Assembly (NCBI GenBank): GCA_031290405.1
Contig: JAITNO010000097.1
Span: 1-20,370 of the forward strand
DNA from: Spirochaetaceae bacterium
GTDB lineage: Bacteria; Spirochaetota; Spirochaetia; Treponematales; Breznakiellaceae
Length of the DNA: 20,370 nt
Reading direction: 5' to 3'
The notes under the pieces are model-generated. The model saw only the letters and a list, made by a program, of their open reading frames with translations. It ran no database searches and was not told the origin of the DNA. Below, piece by piece: positions 1-8,176 of the stretch. Position numbers and translations under genes: made by a program. The first letter of the stretch is position 1. Every line of letters starts with the position of its first letter.

Positions 1-1217
1 CCGGTTACCGCGCCTTTCGTCGCCTCTCCCGTGCCCTTCGTTATGGTTACGTCGTCTTCGGTCAAGTCGTCGGTAAGCGCCGCGTTAAAGGCAAGCGAAA
101 TCTTCGTCGAAGTCGTCGCACCGCTTGCCCCGTCCGCTGTGGCGATGTAGGCGATGTCCGCCGCGCCTCCCTTCTTGTACACCGTCACCGTCTTCGAGGA
201 GTCTATGTCGTCCTTGACGACTCTGAGCGTTACCTCCCCCTGCGTGGCAACGGACGCAAGGTCAATCCTCCAGCAGAGGCCGCTTCCGGCAAGAGCGGCG
301 CCTTTGACGGCCTCTCCCGTGCCCTTCGTTATGGCAACGTGGTTCGCGGTCAAGCCGGTAACCGCCGCGCTAAAGACAAAGGTGATGCCCGTCGAATCCT
401 TCGTTCCCGCCGCTCCGCCTACCTGCACGGCGTCCGCAATCACCGGATACGCGCCTTGCTTGTACACGCTTACCAGCTTCTCCCCCGTTTCGACGGCCGG
501 CCCCGTTATGCCGTCGTCGGTAACGGTCTTGTTTATCGAAACCTGCGCTATTCCCGTGCCGCTAACCGTTACCGGCAACGTCCAGATCATCTTGTCTGTC
601 GTGCTCTGGACAAGCGTCCCGCTTGCCGCCGCCGCGCCGGTTACCGTAATGTCGTTGGCGCTTAGAGCAATCTCGTCAAACACCTTGTTTATATCCGCGT
701 CAGTCAGCGCATCAACCGATTTGCGAAAGGTAAACGTGATTTTCGTGGAAGCCGCTCCGGGGCTCCCGTCGGCCCCGACGCTGTAGAGGAGGGGCGGGAC
801 TCGTTCGTCTTTCTTGAACACGAGGACCGTTTGCTCGTCCGCCACGACGCCGTTCTTGAATATCTGCACCGTCGCCGTACCGGTGTTCTTAACCGTTATA
901 GGCAGCGTCCATACCATCCCGCTGCCGCCGAGCGTCGCCGTGTCATTCGCTTTCGCCGCGCCGGACACGGCAAAATCTTCGGCCGTCAAGCCGGTAGGCG
1001 CCGCGCTAAAGGTGAATTTGATTTCCGTGGAAGTGACGTTAACCAAGGCGTCATCATCGTTGAATTTCCCGCCGACCTCTTCGACTTTGTACGTCGTTAC
1101 CGTCGTGCCGCCGCCGCCTTGTGGCGCCCCATCCCCAACGGTAACCCCGCAGCCGACCAGAACAGCCAAAATCAACCCAAATGCCGCCGGAAGATGCCTT
1201 CTCATATTCTTTTTCAT
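1..1217 (-). CDS. Large lipoprotein with tandem Ig-like repeats, N-terminal part (C-terminus beyond the left edge)
   Basis: The minus strand is open from ATG 1217 to the window edge, giving 405 residues with no stop. A good ribosome site (AGGAGAG) lies about 7 bases before the ATG. The N-terminus is a lipoprotein signal: basic residues (MKKNMRRH), a hydrophobic stretch, then L20-V-G-C23, so Cys23 is probably lipidated. A Gly-rich linker (about 29-37) is followed by at least four related domains, roughly 65-140, 150-250, 255-340 and 345 onward. Each opens with a strand like ITFTF or IKFTFSAA, then T-G-L-T, then a T-K-G-T-G-E or SGAA stretch, a G-x-x-W strand and a closing strand ending in V-Y-K or V-F-K. 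The second repeat carries an insertion. This pattern is typical of Ig-like modules in spirochaete surface lipoproteins, so the mature protein is probably anchored in the outer or inner membrane facing the periplasm or exterior. Ligand and exact family are unknown. Confidence 0.85.
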   Translation of the reverse strand, partial: MKKNMRRHLPAAFGLILAVLVGCGVTVGDGAPQGGGGTTVTTYKVEEVGGKFNDDDALVNVTSTEIKFTFSAAPTGLTAEDFAVSGAAKANDTATLGGSGMVWTLPITVKNTGTATVQIFKNGVVADEQTVLVFKKDERVPPLLYSVGADGSPGAASTKITFTFRKSVDALTDADINKVFDEIALSANDITVTGAAAASGTLVQSTTDKMIWTLPVTVSGTGIAQVSINKTVTDDGITGPAVETGEKLVSVYKQGAYPVIADAVQVGGAAGTKDSTGITFVFSAAVTGLTANHVAITKGTGEAVKGAALAGSGLCWRIDLASVATQGEVTLRVVKDDIDSSKTVTVYKKGGAADIAYIATADGASGATTSTKISLAFNAALTDDLTEDDVTITKGTGEATKGAVT

Positions 1218-1329
1218 AACGTCTCTCTCCTTTCCCTCTCCAGAGAGCAGTATGCCACACTTCCCCCTTATTGCATACCCCCCCGCTCACAAAAGAAAAG
1301 AGAAAAAAGTGATGAGCGATGAACGAAAA

Positions 1330-1522
1330 GTCCGAGCCCGTCGTACTTGAGTCCGAGCTCGTCGTACTCGAGTCCGAGCTCGTCGTACTCAAGTACGAGC
1401 CCGTCGTACTTGAGTCCGAGCTCGTCGTACTCGAGTACGAGCTCGTCGTACTCAAGTACGAGCCCGTCGTACTCGAGTACGAGCCCGTCGTACTCGAGTA
1501 CGAGCTCGTCGTACTTGAGTAC
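1330..1522. repeat. 21-bp tandem repeat array 1
   Basis: The core GTCGTACT recurs at 1340, 1361, 1382, 1403, 1424, 1445, 1466, 1487 and 1508, exactly 21 bp apart: nine units plus a partial unit at the left end. The units vary only at a few sites (CTCGAG, CTTGAG or CTCAAG at the centre; GAGCTC or GAGCCC at the junction). Many units contain the perfect 12-bp palindrome GTACTCGAGTAC, and GAGCTC palindromes join neighbouring units. The array fills much of the 414-bp gap between the divergent lipoprotein and mltG genes. Because 21 is a multiple of three, several frames stay open. The plus frame would read E-S-E-L-V-V-L heptads from ATG 1319, but that ATG has no convincing ribosome site. Confidence 0.95.
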
Positions 1523-1600
1523 GCCAGGCTGGTGGCGGGTCTGGGGGGGGGCTTAGCGCCGTAGGCTGCAAAAAGCGCACTCGGCGCCTCTTGCAAAAAT

Positions 1601-1629
1601 TTGACATATTCTATAGAAACTGATATACC
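1601..1629 (+). promoter_or_regulatory. Candidate promoter of the mltG-dnaG-rpoD operon
   Basis: A consensus -35 box TTGACA (1601-1606) is followed after 17 bp by TATACC (1624-1629), a 4/6 match to the -10 consensus. Transcription would begin near 1636. That is just past the ATG at 1632 and just before the in-frame ATG at 1644, so this promoter favours the later start. Confidence 0.5.
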
Positions 1630-1631
1630 TT

Positions 1632-2696
1632 ATGCGGAAAAGTATGTTGAAGAAGAGGCGGATTGTATTGAGGGCGCTGGGCGGTTTTGCGTGGTTCCTT
1701 GTTGTGTGCGGGATCATGCTGATTGCGGCGGCTTTTTTGAACGAGCCGCCCGCGGGGCAGGCCGTCAATTCAGGCGGAGTGAGCGTCGAAGGGGGGGAGG
1801 TTGTTATGGAGATTGGAGACGGGGAGAGCGCAGACTCGGTGGGGGCGCGGCTTGAAGCGGCGGGGCTTATAAAGACGCGTTTTCTCTGGAGGGCGCTGTG
1901 CCGCGCGGATGGGCGCTACCTTAAAGCGGGGGTCTACGGGTTCAAGGAGGGGCTGCCGTTGACGGCAATTCGAGGGGTTTTTATCGCCGGAAGACAGCTT
2001 CTGGTCAAGGTAACGATCCCGGAGGGGTCGACGATTAAAAAAACGGCGGCGATTTTTGAGGCTGAGGGGGTTTGCCGCGCCGAGGATTTTGTCGCGGCGG
2101 CGCGGGACGAGGGGCTTTTGCACGAATACCGCGTTCCCGGCAAGACGATGGAGGGGTTTCTTTACCCCGATACGTATCGTGTAAATAAGAGGTATCCTGC
2201 GGTGCGGCTTGTAAGGATGATGGCGGATAATTTTTACGAAAAATTGGGGGCTTTGGGGACGGCGGAGGCCGGCTTGACGCCCGAAGAGTTGTTCCGCAAG
2301 GTGATCTTGGCTTCGATTGTCGAGCGGGAATACCGGCTTGAACGGGAGGCGCCGCTGATTGCGGGCGTCTTTGAAAATAGGTTACAGCGGGGGATGAGGC
2401 TGGAATCTTGCGCGACGGTGGAGTATGTTATTACGGAGATTGAGGGGAGGCCCCATCCCCGGCGGATTTACAATCGCGATTTGGAGGTGCAAAGTCCCTA
2501 CAACACATACCTTCAAAGCGGGCTTCCGCCTGGTCCTATAGCGTCAGCGGGCAGGGCGGCTCTTGCGGCGGTTTTTTCCCCCGATAAGAATGAGTATCTT
2601 TTTTTTAGGATTGCAGACCCCGCCCAGGGCAGGCACTATTTTTCAAAGACGTTTGACGATCATATTCGGGCGGGACAGTTGGTTACGAAGTTTTAA
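1632..2696 (+). CDS. mltG: MltG, endolytic murein transglycosylase (YceG family)
   Basis: This inner-membrane enzyme cuts nascent glycan strands inside the periplasm and is thought to set peptidoglycan chain length. The 354-residue product has a basic start, one membrane span (about 15-37) and a periplasmic YceG domain. The motif ASIVERE (227-233) carries the conserved catalytic glutamate. It is followed by the family blocks VFENRLQRGMRL (246-257), SPYNTY (288-293), GLPPGPI (297-303) and HYFSKTFDDH near the C-terminus. The ATG at 1632 lacks a clear ribosome site. ATG 1644 (MLKKRR) follows GGAAAAG and would lie just downstream of the predicted transcription start, so the protein may be 350 residues. 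The stop is separated from the dnaG start by one base, implying translational coupling. Identification is firm; the start is not. Confidence 0.93.
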   Translation: MRKSMLKKRRIVLRALGGFAWFLVVCGIMLIAAAFLNEPPAGQAVNSGGVSVEGGEVVMEIGDGESADSVGARLEAAGLIKTRFLWRALCRADGRYLKAGVYGFKEGLPLTAIRGVFIAGRQLLVKVTIPEGSTIKKTAAIFEAEGVCRAEDFVAAARDEGLLHEYRVPGKTMEGFLYPDTYRVNKRYPAVRLVRMMADNFYEKLGALGTAEAGLTPEELFRKVILASIVEREYRLEREAPLIAGVFENRLQRGMRLESCATVEYVITEIEGRPHPRRIYNRDLEVQSPYNTYLQSGLPPGPIASAGRAALAAVFSPDKNEYLFFRIADPAQGRHYFSKTFDDHIRAGQLVTKF

Positions 2697-2697
2697 T

Positions 2698-4500
2698 ATG
2701 CCGTATATTTCGCAGAAAACGATTGATGAGATTAAGGACCGGCTTGACGCGGTGAGCATTGTCGGCGAATATGTCCGCCTGGAACGGCGCGGCAACAATT
2801 ATTGGGGGCTCTGCCCGTTCCACAATGAAAAAACGCCGTCATTTTCGGTTCAACCCGACCGAAAATCGTACTACTGTTTCGGTTGCAACGAGGGCGGCGG
2901 GATTATCGACTTTATGATGGCGATGGACCAGGTTTCGTTCCCTGAGGCTTTGACGGCGTTGGCAAAAAAGCTTGGAATCGAGATTCAATACGAGAGTTCG
3001 GGGGGAGGGGCCCCTCTTTCAAAGGAAGAGGAGGCGCTTTCCCGACAAAAAGACGCTCTGGCGGAATTGTACAAGAAAGCGGCGGGAAGCTTCCATTACA
3101 TTTTGATGGAGAGCGCCGAGGGGAGGCAGGCAAAGGAGTATGTGCTTGAGCGGGGCGTCAGTCTGGAGATGATTGCGCGTTTTAGGATTGGATACGCGCC
3201 TGCCGACCGTCTCTGGTTGCATAAATTTTTGCTTGGAAAGGGGTATTCAAAGGAGTTTTTGGGTGAAAGCGATCTGTTTTCCAAGAAGTATCCTGAGTAT
3301 GCTTTTTTGTCGGATAGGCTTGTCTTCCCGATAAACGACAGGCAGGGACGGACGGTGGCTTTCGGCGGGCGGCTCCTCGACGGGGAGGGGCCGAAATACA
3401 TCAATTCGCCGGAGTCGCCGCTCTATAAAAAACGGGAGACGCTCTTCGCGATAGATTTGGCGCTCGGCGAGATACGGAAAAAGCGCGAGGTTGTCCTTGC
3501 CGAGGGCTATATGGATGTCGTCGCCCTTCACCAGGCGGGCATTGTCAATGCGGCGGCCCCGCTCGGCACGGCCTTTACGGACGAGCAGGCCCGCCTTGTC
3601 CGCCGCTGGGCGGATAAAATCAAGCTTGTGTTCGACAACGACGAGGCAGGGCAGAACGCCGCCGTCAAGGGCATCCTGACGTGCAAGAAAAACGCGCTTT
3701 CTTGCACGGTGGCTGTTCCGCAAGACATGAAAGATCCTGCCGATATTTTGAAGAGCTTCGGTGCCGAATACTTGTCTAATTCTTTGAAAGAGAGTATTAT
3801 GGACGCCGATTACCTAGTTGCAAAAAGTAAGAGGGATTTTCTGAACAAACTTGATGATTCACAGGGGATGTCAAAGGCGATTGCCTTCCTGCGTCCGTTT
3901 TATGAAAACGCCGATTCAGAGGTTGATAAAGAAGCCTTTTATAAAAAAATTGCCGATAATTTTGGTTTGGAACCGCAAACGGTTTTACACGATTTAAAGT
4001 TTGGGTTGGTAAAACAACCGGCGCAGAACCGCAAAAGCGGGGGACGGGTTTCAAGAACCGTCAGATTGAGCGAGGAGCTTTTTTTGCTCGCCGCGGTTGC
4101 GGTAAATTGCGAAAAACGCCCCTCTCTTTTTGATAAATTGCGGGAAGCGCTGCCTAAAGAGGAGTTCGAGAATCAAGACGCAAGAAATATTTACCTAGCT
4201 TTGGAGGAAAATTTCCGGGCAGGCGCGCTCAATCTTGGCGCAATTCTCTCCTATATCGATGACGAAGCGTTGCGGGTTTTTCTTATCCAAAAAAACGCCG
4301 TGCCGGAATTTTCCGAAAGACCCGATCAGCTTGTCGCCGACGGGATACGGGGATTGAGGATCAAACGTCTTGACTTGAAGAGCAAGAAACTTGTGTCCTT
4401 GATGAAGCTTGCAAAAAATGAAGGCAAGAGCAGTTTGGAGCTTGTGAACGAGAAAATGATTATTGATTCACAATTACAAGAATTGAAGGGGGCTCGTTAA
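2698..4500 (+). CDS. dnaG: DNA primase DnaG
   Basis: DnaG makes the RNA primers for Okazaki fragments at the replication fork and docks on the DnaB helicase. The 600-residue product has the usual domain order. The N-terminal CHC2 zinc-binding domain has C39, H42, C60 and C63. The RNA polymerase core follows (about 120-370, with the FRIGYAP and DRLVFPI blocks), with the TOPRIM motifs EGYMDV (269-274) and FDNDEAG (312-318; metal-binding D313 and D315). A more divergent C-terminal part (about 450-600) fits the helicase-binding domain. The reading frame is open further upstream, but MPYISQ at 2698 is the homologous start and sits one base after the mltG stop. There is little ribosome-site signal, consistent with coupling. 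The stop overlaps the rpoD start by one base. All key residues are present. Confidence 0.96.
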   Translation: MPYISQKTIDEIKDRLDAVSIVGEYVRLERRGNNYWGLCPFHNEKTPSFSVQPDRKSYYCFGCNEGGGIIDFMMAMDQVSFPEALTALAKKLGIEIQYESSGGGAPLSKEEEALSRQKDALAELYKKAAGSFHYILMESAEGRQAKEYVLERGVSLEMIARFRIGYAPADRLWLHKFLLGKGYSKEFLGESDLFSKKYPEYAFLSDRLVFPINDRQGRTVAFGGRLLDGEGPKYINSPESPLYKKRETLFAIDLALGEIRKKREVVLAEGYMDVVALHQAGIVNAAAPLGTAFTDEQARLVRRWADKIKLVFDNDEAGQNAAVKGILTCKKNALSCTVAVPQDMKDPADILKSFGAEYLSNSLKESIMDADYLVAKSKRDFLNKLDDSQGMSKAIAFLRPFYENADSEVDKEAFYKKIADNFGLEPQTVLHDLKFGLVKQPAQNRKSGGRVSRTVRLSEELFLLAAVAVNCEKRPSLFDKLREALPKEEFENQDARNIYLALEENFRAGALNLGAILSYIDDEALRVFLIQKNAVPEFSERPDQLVADGIRGLRIKRLDLKSKKLVSLMKLAKNEGKSSLELVNEKMIIDSQLQELKGAR

Positions 4501-6362
4501 TGGACGATGAAACGGCACAGAACACAGAAGAAACTCTTGCAGTTAATGATGCCGACGCAACGCCGTTTGATGGTTATATTGACGACGCACAAGTGGACGG
4601 AGACGATGAAAAAGAAAACGACATAGACATTGAAAAAGACCCCGCCGTTCTAAAACTCCTTGAAACCGGACGAGAGAAAAAAACACTCACCTACGACGAT
4701 CTTTCCGATTATCTGCCTGAGTATATCAATAACCCCGAAAAAATTGATTTTGTCCTCGCTTTGCTGGAAAAGAACCACATATCTCTTGTCGAAGAGGACA
4801 GTCTGCTTGATGAAGAGATTGTCGTGCCGGTAAAGAAAAAAAAACCTTCATCCGATAAAAAGCGCGTTGTCGCCGATGAAAAAGAATCGGCGGTTGACGA
4901 CCCGGTCCGGCTTTACCTGCGTGAGATTGGACGGGAAAGCCTTCTTTCCGCAGAGCAGGAAGTCCAGCTTTCCAAAGAAATGGAAGAGGGCGAGGACATT
5001 ATCAAGGGCGTTATAACGCGCTCCGGCATGATTATCACCGAATTCCAGCATATTAAGCAGAAGGCGTTTTCTAAAAAAGACCCGAAAGATTTAAGTTTAT
5101 CGAAGAAAGAATTGAGCGAGTATATGTCCGAGCGCCGTCGCCTTATTAACTTTTACCGCGAACCTCTGCGCCTGATAGGGAGCGACATACAGGATTACAT
5201 CGACTTAAAAAGAAAACTGATCAACAAGGGCGTGGCCTTTTTGGAAGAACGGGAATTGCAGAACCGCCGCAAGAAGATTCTCGAAGTCATCGCCTCGTCG
5301 GAAATTCATCCCGACGAGATTATCAATTTTTCGGAACGCTTTGTTCAGGCGGCAAAGCGGATAAAGCGTTTTAAGCGGGACAAGGACCGCATCGAAAGAC
5401 GGCTCAATGTCTCGTCGAAACAGGAATTGAGCCGGCTCGGGCGCCGCCTTACCATCAAAGAGGAACGCGAGCGGCTTGAAAAGGAGCTTTCTCTTTCTTC
5501 GGACGAGATCAAGGAAAAGATACATCAAATTCAGCAGAACAAAAAACAGCTTGACAAGATGGAATCCGATTTTGAGGAGTCCGTCGACAGGATAAACCAG
5601 CTTGCCCGAGAGCTTAATTCGGGGCGCATCATGATGAAGAAGGCGAAAGACGGGCTGATTACGGCGAACCTCCGCCTTGTCGTCTCCATTGCGAAGAAGT
5701 ATACGAATCGCGGGCTGCACTTTTTCGACCTCGTTCAAGAGGGGAACATTGGTTTGATAAAGGCGGTTGAAAAATTCGAGTATAAAAAAGGGTTTAAGTT
5801 TTCGACCTACGCCACGTGGTGGATACGGCAGGCAATAACCCGCTCGATTTCCGACCAAGCGCGGACAATCCGCGTTCCCGTCCACATGATCGAACAGATT
5901 AACAAGGTGATTCGGGAGTCGAGGCAGCTTTTGCAGAGTTTGGGGCGCGAGCCAAGCGACGACGAAATCGCCGAAAAACTCGGCTGGCCGCTGTCTCGCG
6001 TCAAATCGGTAAAGAATGTGGCCCGCGAGCCCATATCGCTGGAGGCGCCGGTCGGCGAGGAAGAGGATTCCCAGCTCGGCGATTTTATCGAAGACGATCA
6101 TGTAGAAAATCCGGCGAACAAGACGGCGTTCACGCTCTTGCAGGAACAACTTTTCAGTGTGCTCAGTACGCTGCCCAAGCGGGAACAGGAAGTGCTGAAG
6201 ATGCGTTTCGGTCTGGACGACGGGTATTCGCTCACGCTGGAAGAGGTGGGCCTTTACTTCAACGTTACCCGCGAGCGCATCAGGCAGATTGAGGCGAAAG
6301 CCCTCCGTAGGCTTAGGCACCCTAAGCGGAGCAGAAAATTGAAAGATTATTTGGATCATTGA
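4500..6362 (+). CDS. rpoD: RNA polymerase primary sigma factor (sigma-70, RpoD/SigA)
   Basis: The 620-residue product is the housekeeping sigma factor. Domains in order: an acidic leader (1-46); region 1.1 (about 47-105); region 1.2 with DDPVRLYLREIG (133-144); a long charged non-conserved region (about 165-385); region 2, starting near L386 and including LVQEGNIGLIKAV and the -10-reading segment TYATWWIRQ (from T436); region 3; and region 4.2, a helix-turn-helix at about 580-608 (VTRERIRQIEAKALRRLRH) that reads the -35 box. A purine-rich ribosome site (AAGGGGG) lies in the end of dnaG, and the ATG shares its A with the dnaG stop codon. The primase-sigma pairing is the classic macromolecular synthesis operon without rpsU. 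The long non-conserved region is usual for primary sigma factors and absent from alternative ones. Confidence 0.97.
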   Translation: MDDETAQNTEETLAVNDADATPFDGYIDDAQVDGDDEKENDIDIEKDPAVLKLLETGREKKTLTYDDLSDYLPEYINNPEKIDFVLALLEKNHISLVEEDSLLDEEIVVPVKKKKPSSDKKRVVADEKESAVDDPVRLYLREIGRESLLSAEQEVQLSKEMEEGEDIIKGVITRSGMIITEFQHIKQKAFSKKDPKDLSLSKKELSEYMSERRRLINFYREPLRLIGSDIQDYIDLKRKLINKGVAFLEERELQNRRKKILEVIASSEIHPDEIINFSERFVQAAKRIKRFKRDKDRIERRLNVSSKQELSRLGRRLTIKEERERLEKELSLSSDEIKEKIHQIQQNKKQLDKMESDFEESVDRINQLARELNSGRIMMKKAKDGLITANLRLVVSIAKKYTNRGLHFFDLVQEGNIGLIKAVEKFEYKKGFKFSTYATWWIRQAITRSISDQARTIRVPVHMIEQINKVIRESRQLLQSLGREPSDDEIAEKLGWPLSRVKSVKNVAREPISLEAPVGEEEDSQLGDFIEDDHVENPANKTAFTLLQEQLFSVLSTLPKREQEVLKMRFGLDDGYSLTLEEVGLYFNVTRERIRQIEAKALRRLRHPKRSRKLKDYLDH

Positions 6363-6374
6363 TAAGGAGTCAAT

Positions 6375-7220
6375 ATGACAACAGAAAAAGTATTTGAAAG
6401 GTTGCGTGAATTGCAGGATGTACTTACACAGAAAATCACGCTGGAAAAAGAGATGGAAGACATTCCTAAAATATTGAGTTCTTCCGAAGAGCTGGTTTAC
6501 CGTTTGAAGCAGGACTACATCGACAAGGACCAGGAATATGTCGCCGCCAAGAAAAAAGAAAACGAATTCAGGAATGCTTTCTTTATCGCGGAGAGCGACC
6601 GGGAAAAATCCGAAAAAAAGATGGATTCCGCCTCGACGCAGCGTGAAATCGAAGCCCTTAACAAGGAAATTGAAGACGCGGCGCGGAAAGAAGACAGCAA
6701 CAGAAAAGAGTTGCATCTTATGGAGCAAAAAGTTGCCGAACTCAATGAAGTGATGCAGCTGAAAAAAGAATTTATGGATACTCAGATGGGCGAGCTTACC
6801 GAACGCAAGAAAAACATCGAGAAGGAGCTTGCCGAAAAGCGAAAGCGTCTTGACGCCGTTACCCTGGACGAAAAAAGATTGACGGACGGGCTGGATTCCG
6901 AGTTGATCTTCAAATTCGAGCGCATCATCCGAAAGAAAAAAGGCCGCGGCGTCGTCGCCGTCAAGGGCAGGGAGCATCCCGTCTGCCAGAGCTGCCACAT
7001 GATCCTCCCCATTCAGTTTGCGGCGGAAATCCGCAAGGGGGTGGAGGTTTTATCCTGCCCTTACTGTTCGAGCATACTCTTTTACGAAGAAGCCGAAGAC
7101 AGCGAGGAAGAATTCTTTGACGATGGGGATGCGGGGAGCCTTGCCGACCTAGACGACATCGGAGACGAATTGGAGGAAGAGGAAGAAGAAGAGGTTGTCA
7201 ACATCGACTACGAGTCGTAA
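6375..7220 (+). CDS. Coiled-coil protein with C4 zinc ribbon (CT398/DUF164 family)
   Basis: The 281-residue product starts at an ATG with a good ribosome site (AAGGAG), 12 bases after the rpoD stop. Residues 1-180 are highly charged heptad-rich helix, predicted as a long coiled-coil hairpin. A C-terminal zinc ribbon follows, with C204-x2-C207 and C228-x2-C231. Residues about 239-281 form a very acidic tail with a run of eight glutamates (266-273). This architecture matches the bacterial family that includes chlamydial CT398, which has been linked to sigma-54 and secretion-apparatus proteins. No enzymatic motif is present, and a role as nucleic-acid or protein adaptor is only inferred. Position directly after rpoD suggests co-transcription with the transcription and replication genes. 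A second zinc ribbon follows in the -1 frame (see next entry). Confidence 0.88.
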   Translation: MTTEKVFERLRELQDVLTQKITLEKEMEDIPKILSSSEELVYRLKQDYIDKDQEYVAAKKKENEFRNAFFIAESDREKSEKKMDSASTQREIEALNKEIEDAARKEDSNRKELHLMEQKVAELNEVMQLKKEFMDTQMGELTERKKNIEKELAEKRKRLDAVTLDEKRLTDGLDSELIFKFERIIRKKKGRGVVAVKGREHPVCQSCHMILPIQFAAEIRKGVEVLSCPYCSSILFYEEAEDSEEEFFDDGDAGSLADLDDIGDELEEEEEEEVVNIDYES

Positions 7221-7321
7221 CGGACGCGCCTAAGAAACGTTGCCCCTTGTGCGGCATCGAGCTGGACAAAGGCGAAACGCATTACGTCTGCCCAAAATGC
7301 GAATATAAAGAGAAAGTATAA
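7214..7321 (+). CDS. Second small zinc ribbon in the -1 frame after the CT398-like gene; no start codon of its own
   Basis: A -1-frame segment, open since a stop at 7118, ends at TAA 7319-7321. It encodes a clear mini zinc ribbon: KKRCPLCGIELDKGETH followed by YVCPKCEYKEKV, i.e. C-x2-C, 16 residues, C-x2-C. Between 7121 and the first cysteine codon (7241) there is no ATG, GTG or TTG in this frame; the first TTG (7247) lies between the first two cysteines. The segment could be reached by a -1 shift near the end of the preceding gene (GAG at 7212-7214, then GTC GTA ACG), which would replace the last residue and stop with about 35 residues. Alternatives are a missing base in the sequence, a rare start such as ATT in the Glu-codon stretch, or a remnant of a broken gene. 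The coding signal is visible; the mode of expression is not. Confidence 0.45.
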   Translation, partial: VVTDAPKKRCPLCGIELDKGETHYVCPKCEYKEKV

Positions 7322-7328
7322 GACCCCC

Positions 7329-7393
7329 GCCCCAGAGCCGTTTCCGTCGGCGATTTTAGCAGGCGGCGTCTGGGGCTCCGGAGGCTGCTAAAA
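7329..7393. other. Two interleaved inverted repeats between convergent genes
   Basis: GCCCCAGA (7329-7336) pairs with TCTGGGGC (7369-7376), and TTTTAGCAG (7354-7362) pairs with CTGCTAAAA (7385-7393). The arms alternate A-B-A'-B', so both helices together would form a pseudoknot; singly they form alternative hairpins. The right arm includes the stop codon of the minus-strand CsgG-like gene. Neither strand shows a T-run after a stem, so a classic terminator is not supported, although this is where one would be needed for both converging transcripts. Confidence 0.5.
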
Positions 7394-8164
7394 CTTCTCG
7401 GAGGCGACCACCAGCACCTGGGCCGTCTGCGTGTTCAACGCGCGCAGCCGCAGACGCCGCAAACTCCCCGACCCCGTAACCGCTCCGGTGATGATGACAT
7501 TCGCCCCCGCCATTTTACCGATGGAGACCGCCTCCTTGTCATCCACGTCGCCGGAAATCTGAAAGTGCTGCTCCTTGCGAATCCTGTCCAACTGACTGCG
7601 GTCAACGAGAACCAGCCCCTCGCCCACCATGATAAACTCCAGCTCGTTGGCGATAAACTCCGTAATCTCCGCATCCTTCGACGTGATGTAGACGATCGCC
7701 AGCTTCGATTTCTCAGGCAGCTTCGCCATAATCTGGACCGCGGCCCGCTCCAGAGACCCCTCCACGCTGTCGTCTGCGCTCACGTTGCGCCCCTTCTCCG
7801 CCGGCTTAGCCGCCGCCGCCTTAAGCCCCCCGTCCCCACTCTCGATGACAAAGTTACTCGCCGAATACGGCGTAATGGTAAGCCTAATCGTATCCGCGCG
7901 CGCGCTAAACGACAGCGTGTTCGTCGTCAAACTATACAACTCCGCATAAATGTCATGGTTGCCGTCGGAAACCGTAAACGAGCCCGACTCCCCATTCGCC
8001 AACACCAGCTTCTGTTTCCCGTCAACGTAAATCCGCTCCTTAAAGCCCGAGTTCAGCGACCGCCGCGCCCGTTGGACGATAACCTCCGAATCCCCGTGCG
8101 CCGGCGCGCACACACCCACCGCAAGCAGCGCCGCACACAGGAAAGCGCACCTCTGTTTCAACAT
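7388..8164 (-). CDS. Secreted CsgG/LpoB-like protein
   Basis: The 258-residue product begins with a Sec signal peptide (basic MLKQR, hydrophobic 7-20, probable cleavage near residue 24, PAHG/DS). The Cys at 19 is not in a good lipobox, so a lipoprotein is unlikely. Residues about 25-110 form a beta-rich segment (YVDGKQKLVLANGESG, then DGNHDIYAEL) resembling the small PEGA-type domains common in spirochaete exported proteins. Residues about 140-258 match the CsgG/LpoB fold: LAIVYI strand, a helix ending in VLVDRSQLDRIRKEQ, then GKMAGANVIITGAVTGSG and a final beta strand. Proteins of this type act in envelope complexes (curli secretion, penicillin-binding-protein activation), but the partner here is unknown. 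A GGAGG ribosome site precedes the ATG. It lies 107 bp downstream of the barrel gene on the same strand, probably one transcript. Confidence 0.75.
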   Translation of the reverse strand: MLKQRCAFLCAALLAVGVCAPAHGDSEVIVQRARRSLNSGFKERIYVDGKQKLVLANGESGSFTVSDGNHDIYAELYSLTTNTLSFSARADTIRLTITPYSASNFVIESGDGGLKAAAAKPAEKGRNVSADDSVEGSLERAAVQIMAKLPEKSKLAIVYITSKDAEITEFIANELEFIMVGEGLVLVDRSQLDRIRKEQHFQISGDVDDKEAVSIGKMAGANVIITGAVTGSGSLRRLRLRALNTQTAQVLVVASEKF

Positions 8165-8176
8165 AAAACCTCCAAA

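Noticed and set aside
154..1350. Plus-strand open frames within 154-1350
   Set aside because: The minus strand carries a continuous frame with a lipoprotein signal, a ribosome site and repeated domains; the plus frames are its antisense.
1319..1564. Open frames across repeat array 1 as protein genes (likewise 13779-14270 and 9464-10255)
   Set aside because: They stay open because the unit is 21 bp. They lack ribosome sites, and those at arrays 2 and 3 run into or start within real genes on the other strand.
5205..6998. 597-residue open frame on the minus strand opposite rpoD and the zinc-ribbon gene
   Set aside because: It is a shadow of two clearly conserved plus-strand genes, with no recognisable domain and no ribosome site; it spans a gene boundary.
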